In this document: positions 23,813 to 33,133 of the stretch, piece by piece
How positions within the stretch are numbered: position 1 is the first letter of the stretch
Layout of the letters: every line of letters begins with the position of its first letter
Source: Desulfosporosinus sp. Tol-M
GTDB taxonomy: Bacteria; Bacillota; Desulfitobacteriia; Desulfitobacteriales; Desulfitobacteriaceae
Assembly: GCA_000770645.1 (NCBI GenBank)
Contig: JQID01000038.1
Span: forward strand, 1-58,743
Reading direction: 5' to 3'
DNA: 58,743 nucleotides
Position numbers and translations under genes: made by a program
Notes under the pieces: generated by a model
Seen by the model: the letters and a program-made list of their open reading frames with translations, nothing else
The model's database searches: none
Told to the model about the DNA's origin: nothing

Positions 23813-26194
23813 CTAGTTCGAAAGTGGATCAACTTCTATATTCAATATGACCCCCCTGCTGGCTGAACCTTGGCTAAATCGTTGAACCCCTTGATGTAAG
23901 AACGCCCTGAGTAGATCCAGACGCCTTCCTTTGACAGATATCTGCCATCGCCATTGATTCTTAAGTCTGGATAATACAGCCGGTGCCGGTCCCAGAATAC
24001 CTAACTCATTATTTCCAAATTTAGGGTCTTGCATTCCTTGCTTCAGACAAGCCCACAAATCGTTGGCCCCTTTAATAACCCGTTCCTCTTTTTCATGAAG
24101 CAACAGAACTCGAACGATATGGGTATACGGCGGATATTTCCGTTCTTTGCGATAGCGTATTTCTTCCCGGAAAAACCCCTGGAAATCATGCCGGGCAGCT
24201 CGCACAATGGCCCCATCTGTCGGGGAATAGGTCTGAATTACAACCTCACCTGGTTTAGTGCTCCGACCCGCTCGACCGGCAACCTGAGTTAAAAGTTGAA
24301 ATGTCCGTTCTCTGGCCCGAAAATCCGGCATATTGAGCGTTTGATCTGCGGTAATGACCCCCACCAAGGTGACATTTGAAAAATCCAGTCCTTTGGCCAT
24401 CATTTGCGTTCCTACCAGGATAGACGCTTCTTGACGACGGAAACTTTCCAGGATAAGGCGGTGCGCTTCTCCGGAGCGTGTGGTATCAAAATCCAAGCGC
24501 AAGATGGAGGCCTCCGGAAGTAAGCCCTGCAACTCCTCTTCTACACGCTGCGTTCCCTGCCCAAAAAAACGAATATACCGGCTGGCACATTCCGGACACG
24601 TCAGAGGAGGAAGTTCTTTATGGTTACAATAATGACAGCGCATAGCCTGTCCCTGGCTATGATACGTCAGGGCTATATCGCAATTGGGACAACTGACCAC
24701 ATAACCACATTCCCGACAAGCCACAAAGGTTGAATACCCTCTGCGATTCAGAAAAAGCATGGATTGCTCGCCCCACTCAAGCCTTTCCCGCAGTTTTTTT
24801 TGCAGCAGCAGGGAAAATATACCCCGGTTTCCCGTTAGAAGTTCCTTCCGCATATCCACAATCTCAACCGGTGGCAAGATACTTTCCCCAATCCGCCTAG
24901 TCATCGTTAGCAAGCTGATTTTACCCGATTGTGCCGCGGCATAGGCTTCCAAAGATGGCGTTGCACTCCCGAGCAAAACGACACCCTTGAGCTGTTCCAT
25001 CCGTTGGCGCGCGACATCCCGGGCATGGTATTTGGGGTTCTCATCCTGTTTATAGGCACCATCATGTTCCTCATCCAAAATAATGAGCCGCAAATTCGGG
25101 AGAGGTGCAAACACGGCGGAACGGGCCCCAATGACGATCCGCTTCTGGCCTGCCAAAATATGCTCCCAGGCTTTCATTTTTTCCCTCGGTCGTAAACCGG
25201 AGTGCAGGATAATTACTCGGTCGCCAAATTGGGTTTCAAAATAGCCGGCCACTTGAGAGGTCAGGGAAATTTCCGGTACAAGCAGAATTGCATCTCCGCC
25301 TTGAGCGAGAACATGCGCTATCAACTCAAGATAAACATCCGTTTTTCCACTACCCGTCACACCATGCAACAAAACAGTCTGGGACGAGCCTTCCGCTAAG
25401 GCAGTCAACACGTTTTTCACTGTTCTAACTTGCTCCCCGGTTAATTCGTAAGTTCGACCGGTGGAAGTATTATGTTCTTTAGCCCCGAGTTCCTCATAAA
25501 GATAGTCCGCTAATAACCCTGCGCTCCATGTTTGTGATGGCAGGGTATCTTCCTGATGTTCCTTAAGCTGGTTCTCTGAAAAGCTCCCAGCCGGGGGTTC
25601 TTTCTTCTGAGCTATTTTTATCTCAGATCCGCCCCCTCTAACTACAAAGCGTGTTTCCTTTTTTACCCACCCGTGTTGGAGCAGCTTCTCGAGCATCGCC
25701 CCGGAAATATCCGCTCGCTTAAGAAAGGTTTTAAGGGAAATTTCCTTACTCCGTGCCCGGGTAAGCACTTTAATCGCTCGAAAGGCATCCGGATCCAGCC
25801 ACTGTAAGGTCTGAACATCCGAATCTTCGAGGGCTGCCAGGAGGATAACCCACTCTTCCGCTTTTCCCTTGAGGAGCGGCCAAACCGTATGTAGGCTTTG
25901 CGCAACTGAGCAGATAGTTGTTTGCGCTAACCAATGGGCGAGCTCGATCAGATCCGGAGGAATCAGACTGTCCTTATCAACAATCTCTAACACGGGCTTG
26001 AACTTCACAAGCGCAAGTTCATCAGGCAGATCATCCGTCATATTCACAACAAGCCCCTGGACCATACGATGCCGGAGGTTAACAAGAACCCGCATCCCTA
26101 TCTTCAAGTCAAATGATTCAGGAATAAGATAATAATAACTTTGATCCAGGCGCCGATTAGCTACATCAACCAAAACTTCAGCATAACGAAACAC
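23813..26194 (-). CDS. priA: Primosomal protein N' (replication restart helicase PriA)
   Basis: PriA reloads the replisome at collapsed forks. The N-terminal DNA-binding domain (1-200) is followed by superfamily 2 helicase motifs: Walker A GVTGSGKTD (about 278), DEEH, GSATPS and QVAGRAGRS. Eight cysteines form the zinc-binding insert (CRECGYVVSCPNC and CHYCN/CPEC, about 480-530). The length of 793 is typical. The start is GTG 26194 with AGGAGG nine bases upstream. A poorly conserved Glu/Gln-rich stretch lies at about 205-235. It is first gene of the priA-def-fmt series. The 209-base gap to metK shows no clear terminator. Confidence 0.97.
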   Translation of the reverse strand: MFRYAEVLVDVANRRLDQSYYYLIPESFDLKIGMRVLVNLRHRMVQGLVVNMTDDLPDELALVKFKPVLEIVDKDSLIPPDLIELAHWLAQTTICSVAQSLHTVWPLLKGKAEEWVILLAALEDSDVQTLQWLDPDAFRAIKVLTRARSKEISLKTFLKRADISGAMLEKLLQHGWVKKETRFVVRGGGSEIKIAQKKEPPAGSFSENQLKEHQEDTLPSQTWSAGLLADYLYEELGAKEHNTSTGRTYELTGEQVRTVKNVLTALAEGSSQTVLLHGVTGSGKTDVYLELIAHVLAQGGDAILLVPEISLTSQVAGYFETQFGDRVIILHSGLRPREKMKAWEHILAGQKRIVIGARSAVFAPLPNLRLIILDEEHDGAYKQDENPKYHARDVARQRMEQLKGVVLLGSATPSLEAYAAAQSGKISLLTMTRRIGESILPPVEIVDMRKELLTGNRGIFSLLLQKKLRERLEWGEQSMLFLNRRGYSTFVACRECGYVVSCPNCDIALTYHSQGQAMRCHYCNHKELPPLTCPECASRYIRFFGQGTQRVEEELQGLLPEASILRLDFDTTRSGEAHRLILESFRRQEASILVGTQMMAKGLDFSNVTLVGVITADQTLNMPDFRARERTFQLLTQVAGRAGRSTKPGEVVIQTYSPTDGAIVRAARHDFQGFFREEIRYRKERKYPPYTHIVRVLLLHEKEERVIKGANDLWACLKQGMQDPKFGNNELGILGPAPAVLSRLKNQWRWQISVKGRRLDLLRAFLHQGVQRFSQGSASRGVILNIEVDPLSN

Positions 26195-26403
26195 TACGAC
26201 GCCTCCTTAAACAGTATACATATCCGATCTGGGGAACACTGATTGAACCTTTCACCTACAATTTATCAAGAAATGAATATAACGTTGACAAAGCCCTCTC
26301 TCGCTATGCGGGGGAGGACTCTTTCTGTCTAAGGATGCATATAAATAGCATTTACCCCTTTTTATGGATCTCACTCTTTAATGGGTGGAAACTCCATTTA
26401 TCC

Positions 26404-27594
26404 TTACAGTCCGGCGAGTTTTCGCAAGGCCTCCGCCTTATCGGTTCTTTCCCAAGACAGGTCGAGGTCGGTTCTTCCGAAATGACCATAGGCAGCCGTT
26501 TGGCGGTAGATCGGGCGACGAAGATCCAAAGTCTTGATGATGCCGGCCGGTCGGAGATCAAACGTTTGCAGGATAAGCTCCGTGATCTTATCATCGGCGA
26601 TCTTTCCCGTGCCAAACGTCTCAACCGCAACAGATACTGGATGGGCTACTCCGATGGCATAAGCTATTTGAATTTCGCAACGGTCCGCTAACCCTGCGGC
26701 AACGAGATTTTTAGCCACATAACGCGCCGCATAAGCACCTGAACGGTCAACTTTTGTGGGGTCCTTGCCGGAGAAGGCACCGCCGCCATGGCGGGCCATA
26801 CCGCCATAGGTGTCCACTATAATTTTGCGTCCCGTCAATCCGCAATCCCCCTGGGGTCCGCCGATGACAAAACGACCCGTCGGGTTGACTAAATACTTTG
26901 TATCCTCATCTAACAGTTCTTTGGGAATAGTTGGATACACAACATATTGCAGCAAATCACGGCGAATTTGTTCTTGTGTAACATCCGGATGATGCTGCGT
27001 AGAGACCACAACAGTATCCACCCGAACCGGCTTGTTATCCACATACTCCACGGTAACCTGGGTTTTCCCATCCGGACGCAGATAGCCTAAAAAACCCGAT
27101 TTCCGTACCTCACTGAGTTTGCGTGCCAAGCGATGTGCTATATCAATAGGGAGCGGCATGTAGCTTTCGCTTTCATTCGTCGCATAACCGAACATCATAC
27201 CTTGATCTCCGGCCCCGATTGCTTCTATATCATTATCGGTCATTTCACCGGTTTTTGCTTCTAAAGACTGGTTCACACCTAAGGCAATATCGGCGGATTG
27301 TTCTCCGATCGAGGTTAATACTGCACAGGTATCGGCATCAAAGCCATATTTGGCCCGGGTATAACCAACTGAACGGATAGTCTCCCTCACGACATGAGAA
27401 ATGTCCACATAGCAAGTGGTCGTGATCTCCCCGCTGACCAGGACCAAGCCCGTTGTTACGATCGTTTCACAGGCCACTCGAGCATTTGGATCTAACTCGT
27501 AAATAGCATCCAAAATGGCATCTGAAATTTGATCACAGATCTTATCAGGATGACCCTCGGTCACAGACTCGGAGGTAAATAATTTTTTAGCCAT
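26404..27594 (-). CDS. metK: S-adenosylmethionine synthetase
   Basis: MetK makes SAM from methionine and ATP. It has [20 protein letters not shown], the [12 protein letters not shown] hexapeptide region, [21 protein letters not shown] and [16 protein letters not shown]. The length of 396 is standard. The gene starts five bases after the coaBC stop. No SAM riboswitch is present because it is internal to an operon, unlike many Firmicute metK genes, which have their own S-box. Confidence 0.98.
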   Translation of the reverse strand: MAKKLFTSESVTEGHPDKICDQISDAILDAIYELDPNARVACETIVTTGLVLVSGEITTTCYVDISHVVRETIRSVGYTRAKYGFDADTCAVLTSIGEQSADIALGVNQSLEAKTGEMTDNDIEAIGAGDQGMMFGYATNESESYMPLPIDIAHRLARKLSEVRKSGFLGYLRPDGKTQVTVEYVDNKPVRVDTVVVSTQHHPDVTQEQIRRDLLQYVVYPTIPKELLDEDTKYLVNPTGRFVIGGPQGDCGLTGRKIIVDTYGGMARHGGGAFSGKDPTKVDRSGAYAARYVAKNLVAAGLADRCEIQIAYAIGVAHPVSVAVETFGTGKIADDKITELILQTFDLRPAGIIKTLDLRRPIYRQTAAYGHFGRTDLDLSWERTDKAEALRKLAGL

Positions 27595-27599
27595 TTAAT

Positions 27600-28817
27600 T
27601 CACTCCTTTGTTTCCATTTCCATCCCAAGTAGCCTGGCAATCTCTCGAACGAGATGTCGGGCAACCTCAAGTTTATTCAGCTGAGGGAAATCCATTCTGC
27701 TTCCGTCAGGGAAGAGAAAACTGACAATGTTTGTTGGGCTGCCAAAGCCGGCACCCGGTTTAGTGATATCATTGGCTACCAGGAGATCCACGTTCTTCTT
27801 TTGCATTTTAAGTGTGGCGTTGACCAAGAGGTTCTCCGTCTCGGCTGCAAACCCAACAAGAACCTGGGACGTTTTCTTCCGCCCAAGTTCGGCTAAAATA
27901 TCCGGGTTGGGAACCAACTCAAGTGTACAGCTAGTCCCTGTTTTTTTAATTTTTTGTTCCGCCTCAACCGAGGGGCGATAGTCCGCAACCGCTGCTGCCT
28001 TAATGACAACATCCATTTCGGGAAAAAGCCCCAAGACTGCATCGTACATCTCCAAGGCAGTCTGCACTCCTATCCGGGTCACTCCCTGAGGAGTTTGTAA
28101 ATCCGTTGGCGCACTGACCAGGATGGTCTCCGCCCCGGCTTCCTGTAACGCTTGAGCAATAGCATATCCCATCCGCCCGGAACTCCTGTTCCCCAGATAG
28201 CGAACCGGATCAAGCGGTTCCTGGGTTCCGCCTGCCGTTACCAGGGCTTTCTTGCCTTTTAACCAGGCAGAGCCAGCAAAAAAACGCGTTAAGGATTCCA
28301 CGATCTCCGCCGGTTCGCTCATGCGTCCGTCTCCATCTGTCCCACACGCTTGAAAACCTGTGCCGGGGCCAATGACGTGGACCCCACGCTGCTTGAGGAG
28401 TGCCAAATTAACTTGCGTCGCAGGATGATGATACATCGCATGATTCATGGCCGGCGCCACAAAAATCGGTGCGCGGACAGCTAAAAGTACCGTCGAAAGA
28501 AAATCATCCGCTATCCCTGTTGCCATCTTAGCCAATATATTAGCCGTTGCCGGAGCGACAATGACTGCATCAACGTGCTCTGCCAAGCCGATATGCTCAA
28601 CATTCCATAGTTTCGGCTCGTTGAAAAGATCTACATACACCGGGTTCGATGAAAGACTCCGCAGTGTAAGGGGAGTAATAAATTCTGTTGCCGACTTCGT
28701 CATCGCAACGTGTATTTGGGCCTGCAGCTTACATAAGAGCCTGACAACCTCCGCAGTTTTATAAGCGGCAATTCCGCCGGTAATTCCAACAAGGATTTTT
28801 TTCTCTGTTAACATCAT
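27600..28817 (-). CDS. coaBC: Bifunctional phosphopantothenoylcysteine decarboxylase/phosphopantothenate-cysteine ligase
   Basis: The protein carries out two steps of coenzyme A synthesis. The FMN-dependent CoaC domain (1-185) has GITGGIAAYKTAE, His-containing VEHIGLAEHVD, and PAMNHAMY. The CoaB domain (from about 195) has VTAGGTQEPLDPVRYLGNRSSGRMG, the AAAVADYRP block and KIKK. The start is ATG 28817 (405 residues), overlapping the rpoZ stop (ATGA). A longer frame to 28838 lies inside rpoZ. Confidence 0.96.
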   Translation of the reverse strand: MMLTEKKILVGITGGIAAYKTAEVVRLLCKLQAQIHVAMTKSATEFITPLTLRSLSSNPVYVDLFNEPKLWNVEHIGLAEHVDAVIVAPATANILAKMATGIADDFLSTVLLAVRAPIFVAPAMNHAMYHHPATQVNLALLKQRGVHVIGPGTGFQACGTDGDGRMSEPAEIVESLTRFFAGSAWLKGKKALVTAGGTQEPLDPVRYLGNRSSGRMGYAIAQALQEAGAETILVSAPTDLQTPQGVTRIGVQTALEMYDAVLGLFPEMDVVIKAAAVADYRPSVEAEQKIKKTGTSCTLELVPNPDILAELGRKKTSQVLVGFAAETENLLVNATLKMQKKNVDLLVANDITKPGAGFGSPTNIVSFLFPDGSRMDFPQLNKLEVARHLVREIARLLGMEMETKE

Positions 28818-29020
28818 AAAATCTCTTCCGAGGTACATTCATAGGTGGATTCGGAACGGGAAATCTCCTCGAGTGAGATACTGACCGGCTTCACACCCTT
28901 AGCTAAATCATCATGCTTTGCCTCTTCCATTATTGTACGCGCCTGCTTGGCAACAACTACCACCAATGTGTACTTGCTATCCACCTTACGCATCAGCAGA
29001 TCAAGTGAAGGTTGTTTCAT
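28814..29020 (-). CDS. rpoZ: RNA polymerase omega subunit
   Basis: This 68-residue omega subunit aids RNA polymerase assembly. It has the expected pattern PSLDLLMRKVDSKYTLVVVVAKQAR with the following acidic helix. It overlaps gmk and coaBC by four bases each, the conserved gmk-rpoZ-coaBC order. Confidence 0.95.
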   Translation of the reverse strand: MKQPSLDLLMRKVDSKYTLVVVVAKQARTIMEEAKHDDLAKGVKPVSISLEEISRSESTYECTSEEIL

Positions 29021-29625
29021 TTATACTCCCCCTTAAAAACAAACGGTTTTCGTTTCACCCGGCATTTTTCCGCGACAAGGATACTTTTGAGTTTTTCGAC
29101 AGCCGCAAGAACTTCATCGTTAATAACTACGTAATCATACTCATCTACATATTCAAGTTCCTGAATTGCCGTGGCTAAACGTTTCTGAATGACTTCCTCA
29201 GTCTCAGTCCCTCGTTTGTGAATACGTTCGGAGAGAACATCCAAAGAAGGCGGAATGATAAATGTGAAAACTCCCTGCGGAAATCGCTTCTTGATTTGCA
29301 TCGCTCCTTGAATATCAATCTCTAAAATAACGTCCCGTCCATCCAGGATCGCTTGCTCAACGGCAAATAGTGGTGTTCCATAATAATTATCACAAAACTC
29401 GGCCCATTCCAATAATTCGTTACGCGCGAGCATAGCTTCAAATTCCTGCCGCGGACGAAAATAATAATGGATCCCTTCCACTTCACCCGGGCGGGGACTG
29501 CGCGTCGTCATCGAGACAGAATATCTCAAGTCGGGCATTTGGCGCAGAAGTTCTTGACAAATCGTCCCTTTGCCTGCCCCGGAAGGTCCCGATAATACAA
29601 TTAATAAGCCATGGTTTTTTTCCAC
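29017..29625 (-). CDS. gmk: Guanylate kinase
   Basis: Gmk phosphorylates GMP to GDP. It has P-loop GPSGAGKGT (about 13-21), STTRSPRPGEVEGIHYYF and VILEIDIQGAMQIK. The length of 202 is standard. It lies nine bases after the RemA-family gene and overlaps rpoZ by four bases. Confidence 0.97.
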   Translation of the reverse strand: MEKNHGLLIVLSGPSGAGKGTICQELLRQMPDLRYSVSMTTRSPRPGEVEGIHYYFRPRQEFEAMLARNELLEWAEFCDNYYGTPLFAVEQAILDGRDVILEIDIQGAMQIKKRFPQGVFTFIIPPSLDVLSERIHKRGTETEEVIQKRLATAIQELEYVDEYDYVVINDEVLAAVEKLKSILVAEKCRVKRKPFVFKGEYK

Positions 29626-29634
29626 TTTACACCC

Positions 29635-29910
29635 CTAGTCAACCGGATCTTCTACGTGGGTATTGGACTCTTTGATCGAAAGACGATTTGCCACTGTTTC
29701 CGGTTGGACTGCGGACAGTATCACATGCTGGCTATCACAAATAATCACCGCGCGTGTACGCCGACCATAAGTTGCATCAATAAGCATACCCTCATCCCGT
29801 GCTTCTTGAATAATACGTTTGATCGGGGCGGATTCCGGACTCACAATCGATATAATTCTATTGGCCGATACAATATTGCCAAATCCAATGTTAATGAGCT
29901 TAATGTCCAT
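29635..29910 (-). CDS. remA: RemA-family DNA-binding regulator (DUF370)
   Basis: A 91-residue protein of the RemA family, with [29 protein letters not shown] and [13 protein letters not shown]. In Bacillus subtilis RemA activates extracellular matrix genes and osmoprotection. The same yicC-remA-gmk-rpoZ order occurs there. The family assignment is secure. Its targets in this organism are not visible. Confidence 0.93.
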   Translation of the reverse strand: MDIKLINIGFGNIVSANRIISIVSPESAPIKRIIQEARDEGMLIDATYGRRTRAVIICDSQHVILSAVQPETVANRLSIKESNTHVEDPVD

Positions 29911-29924
29911 AAAGAATCCTCCAT

Positions 29925-30803
29925 TTACTCTAGATTCTGGATTTGCTCGCGCACTTTTTCCAATTCACTTTTCACACTAACAACCTGTTGGCCAATTGTT
30001 AAATCATTGGCTTTTGACCCAATGGTATTGATTTCCCGGTTCATTTCCTGCATTAAAAAATCAAGTCGGCGTCCCACCGAGTCGTTACTTCTCAGCGCGT
30101 CTCGCCCTTGAGCCAAATGACTGTTGAAGCGAACCAACTCTTCCGTAATGGAGGCGCGATCCGCAAAATAAGCCACTTCGTTCGCCAGTCGGGTCGCATC
30201 CACTTCAACCTCGCCTAAAAGCGTCTGAATGCGGTCCTGCAAGCGTTCTTGATAATCTGTCACGACAAATGGCGCGCGCTCAGCAATCTGTTGCAGATAC
30301 CCGGTAATGAGATCAAGCCTAAGGAGTAGATCGGACGTTAATTTTTCTCCTTCAATACGGCGCATTTGCCCAAGACTATCAGAAGCTATCCTAAGTGCCT
30401 CAGCGCACGCTCCCCACAAAGTATCAAGATCGATCTCAGGTTCCTCAACTGAAAGAACTTCAGGTAATGTGACTAAACGATAAATATCCGTTTCATGCGC
30501 TGCATGCAGGGCTAAGGCCAGATCCTCCAATATCTTATCATACGACAGTGCTAAATCTTTGTCAACCTTCACCGATCTCTTTCGTTCTTCTGTTTCCACC
30601 ACATTAACATGCACTTCAATCCGGCCGCGCTGGAACCTCCCTTGTAACGTCTTTCGTATCCGATCTTCAAAACTGCTAAAATTACGCGGCGTTCTCACCA
30701 TTATTTCTAAAAACCGATGGTTAACCGATTTCAGCTCGATAGAAAACTGATAACCGCTTCCGCTTGCCTCACCCCGTCCGAATCCCGTCATGCTATTTGC
30801 CAT
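29925..30803 (-). CDS. yicC: YicC family endoribonuclease-like protein
   Basis: A 292-residue protein with the family start [10 protein letters not shown] and the C-terminal signature [22 protein letters not shown], ending in a coiled-coil [14 protein letters not shown]. YicC proteins are stress-linked RNases that promote small-RNA decay in enterobacteria. It lies 15 bases ahead of remA and 50 bases after dapL, in the same operon. Confidence 0.95.
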   Translation of the reverse strand: MANSMTGFGRGEASGSGYQFSIELKSVNHRFLEIMVRTPRNFSSFEDRIRKTLQGRFQRGRIEVHVNVVETEERKRSVKVDKDLALSYDKILEDLALALHAAHETDIYRLVTLPEVLSVEEPEIDLDTLWGACAEALRIASDSLGQMRRIEGEKLTSDLLLRLDLITGYLQQIAERAPFVVTDYQERLQDRIQTLLGEVEVDATRLANEVAYFADRASITEELVRFNSHLAQGRDALRSNDSVGRRLDFLMQEMNREINTIGSKANDLTIGQQVVSVKSELEKVREQIQNLE

Positions 30804-30853
30804 ACGCCACCCAGCGAATCAATCAGCCGGGTCATTCACCCCCTACTAATAAA

Positions 30854-32089
30854 TCACACGGTCTTCAATATGCTCATTCTTTCAACTGCCCGCAGAGTAT
30901 TCTCTCTTGAGCTAAATGCCGTCAACCTGAAGTGACCTTCTCCGTTTGCTCCAAAACCGGCTCCCGGTGTTCCAACAACATGAACTTCTTTCATCAGTTT
31001 ATCAAAGAAATCCCAGGACGGCATTTTATTTGGTGTCTGGAGCCAAATATAGGGGGCGTTTACCCCACCGAAAACCTTGTAGCCCGCTTTCTGAAGTCCC
31101 TCGCGGATAATGCGGGCATTTTCCATATAATAATCAATAGTTCCCCGTACCTGTCTTTTACCTTCCTCGGAATATACTGCAGCCGCGGCTGCCTGCACCG
31201 GGTAGGATACTCCGTTGAATTTTGTGGTCTGTCTCCTTAACCACAACTTGTTCAGGCTGTGGGCTTCGCCTTTTGAGTCATAGGCCATTAGCTCCTTCGG
31301 TACGATAGTATACGCACATCTGGTTCCCGTAAAGCCGGCAGTTTTTGAGAAACTTCTGAATTCTACGGCCGTTTCCCGGGCACCTTCTATCTCAAAAATA
31401 CTGTGTGGAACTCCATCTTGTCTTATAAAAGCCTCATAGGCTGCATCAAACAAAATAAGCGCTTTATTTTCCCGGGCATAATCAACCCACTTTTTTAGCT
31501 CATCGATACCTAAAGTCATTCCTGTTGGATTATTAGGATAGCATAAATAAACCATATCTACTCTAGAAGTGGGAAAAGACGGTTTCATTTCGTTAACTTC
31601 ATTGCAGGGCAAATAGACTATTTTTTCAAATTGACCCTGACTGTCAGGAAAACCCGTACGTCCAGCCATAACATTGCTATCAACATAAACTGGATAAACC
31701 GGGTCCGTTACTGCAAATATGTTATCCGTCCCAAGAATCTCCTGAAAATTAGCTGTATCGGTTTTAGCGCCGTCACTGATAAAAACCTCTTCCATAGAAA
31801 GGTTAACCCCACGCGGTGTAAAGTCATTTTCAATAATCTTTTTGATTAAAAAATCATACCCCTGTTCAGGACCATAACCCCTGAAAGTATCAGAAGAACT
31901 CATTTCATCAACGGCCTTGTGCATAGCTTCAATAACAGCCGACGGCAGAGGCCTGGTTACATCACCGATTCCCATTCTAATAATCTCAGCAGACGGATTT
32001 TCTTTTTTGAATTGGTTAATTCTTCGTGCTATTTCCGAAAAAAGATAACTGCCAGGCAGTTTCAGATAATTTTCATTTACCTTGACCAT
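30854..32089 (-). CDS. dapL: LL-diaminopimelate aminotransferase
   Basis: DapL converts tetrahydrodipicolinate directly to LL-diaminopimelate using glutamate, bypassing the acylated route of lysine and wall-precursor synthesis. It is a PLP fold-type I aminotransferase of 411 residues: [17 protein letters not shown], the Lys of [12 protein letters not shown] and [11 protein letters not shown] 32089 with AGGGAGGAG upstream is preferred over the longer frame to 32134, which runs into dapF. It directly follows dapF, the next enzyme of the pathway, which supports the assignment. Confidence 0.96.
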   Translation of the reverse strand: MVKVNENYLKLPGSYLFSEIARRINQFKKENPSAEIIRMGIGDVTRPLPSAVIEAMHKAVDEMSSSDTFRGYGPEQGYDFLIKKIIENDFTPRGVNLSMEEVFISDGAKTDTANFQEILGTDNIFAVTDPVYPVYVDSNVMAGRTGFPDSQGQFEKIVYLPCNEVNEMKPSFPTSRVDMVYLCYPNNPTGMTLGIDELKKWVDYARENKALILFDAAYEAFIRQDGVPHSIFEIEGARETAVEFRSFSKTAGFTGTRCAYTIVPKELMAYDSKGEAHSLNKLWLRRQTTKFNGVSYPVQAAAAAVYSEEGKRQVRGTIDYYMENARIIREGLQKAGYKVFGGVNAPYIWLQTPNKMPSWDFFDKLMKEVHVVGTPGAGFGANGEGHFRLTAFSSRENTLRAVERMSILKTV

Positions 32090-32105
32090 TAAATATTGCT
32101 CCTCC

Positions 32106-32939
32106 CTAAGCCAACCATTCACCCTTAAACACATACGTCGCCGGGCCGGTCATATAGACGTGGTTATCTAATCCCCATTCAATCCACAAATCTCCGCCCG
32201 GCAGATGAACGGTCACTGTGCGTTCTGATTTATGATTGAGCACGGCTGCAACTACAGAGGCACAGGCGCCTGTCCCGCAGGCCAGCGTTGGTCCGGCGCC
32301 CCGCTCCCAAACTTTCATGGTAATGTCCTGCGGTGAATTAACCCGAATAAACTCAACATTGGTTTTACGCGGAAATAATGTATGTTTCTCAATCGCCGGT
32401 CCAAGACGTTCAAAATCGAGCGCCGCAAAATCCTCCACAAAGATAACGCAGTGCGGATTCCCCATGGAAACAGCAGTATATTGGAACGTTTCCCCTGACA
32501 CTTCAAGTCTCTCTCCCACCACCGGTTCCCCTTGACCTAAAACCGGAATGAGGTCGGCACGCAAAATGGGCTCTCCCATATCTACTCGCACCCCTTGAAC
32601 CTGAGCGTCTTTGATATTTAGATGAATCGTCAAGACACCGGCGAGAGTTTCCACCCGCATTGGGTTATGTATTGCAATCCCTTGATCGTAGACATATCTC
32701 GCGAAACACCGGATGCCATTACCGCACATTTCAGGTTCAGATCCGTCTGCATTAATGATCCTCATCCGGGCATCGGCGACTTTCGAAGGCAGAATTACAA
32801 CTAATCCGTCCCCGCCTATACCAAATTGCCGGTGGCAGAGCTTCTTGGCTAACTGTGGGTAATCCTCGTCGGCTGAATCAGAAAAATGGTCCAGAAAAAC
32901 AAAATCATTCCCCAGACCATGCATTTTAATGAATTTCAT
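32106..32939 (-). CDS. dapF: Diaminopimelate epimerase
   Basis: DapF converts LL- to meso-diaminopimelate. The two catalytic cysteines are Cys72 (EMCGNGIRC) and Cys221 (ACGTGACA), with [13 protein letters not shown] at the start and GIGGDGL. The length of 277 is normal. It is the first gene of the dapF-dapL-yicC-remA-gmk-rpoZ-coaBC-metK run. The region just upstream (32940-33133) holds a G-rich ribosome site and the heptanucleotide array at 33085-33131. Confidence 0.97.
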   Translation of the reverse strand: MKFIKMHGLGNDFVFLDHFSDSADEDYPQLAKKLCHRQFGIGGDGLVVILPSKVADARMRIINADGSEPEMCGNGIRCFARYVYDQGIAIHNPMRVETLAGVLTIHLNIKDAQVQGVRVDMGEPILRADLIPVLGQGEPVVGERLEVSGETFQYTAVSMGNPHCVIFVEDFAALDFERLGPAIEKHTLFPRKTNVEFIRVNSPQDITMKVWERGAGPTLACGTGACASVVAAVLNHKSERTVTVHLPGGDLWIEWGLDNHVYMTGPATYVFKGEWLA

Positions 32940-33084
32940 CGTACTCCCCCCCCAAAAAGAATACTACGCTTAATGAAGTGGGTCAACCATTTGAGCCGGA
33001 AATACACAAGGCGGGCAAGAGATATTCGTTATACGTATGCGAATTACTCAGCAAAGGCTGATCCGCTGACTTACCAATATAAAA

Positions 33085-33131
33085 GTTGAAGTTCGATATT
33101 CGCACATCGAACATCGAACTTCGAACCTCAC
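33085..33131. repeat. Inverted heptanucleotide array downstream of the P-type ATPase
   Basis: TTCGATA, ATCGAAC and TTCGAAC units; GTTGAAGTTCGAT (33085-33097) pairs with ATCGAACTTCGAAC (33113-33126) with a single bulge, forming a hairpin directly 3' of the ATPase stop. Confidence 0.8.
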
Positions 33132-33133
33132 AT

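Noticed and set aside
26287..26315. Terminator between metK and priA
   Set aside because: The inverted repeat (CCTCCCCCGC with GCGAGAGAGG) has two mismatches and no T-run on the minus strand, so it is too weak to list.
27595..27640. SAM riboswitch in front of metK
   Set aside because: metK follows coaBC by five bases, which leaves no room for one, and no S-box sequence is seen inside the end of coaBC.
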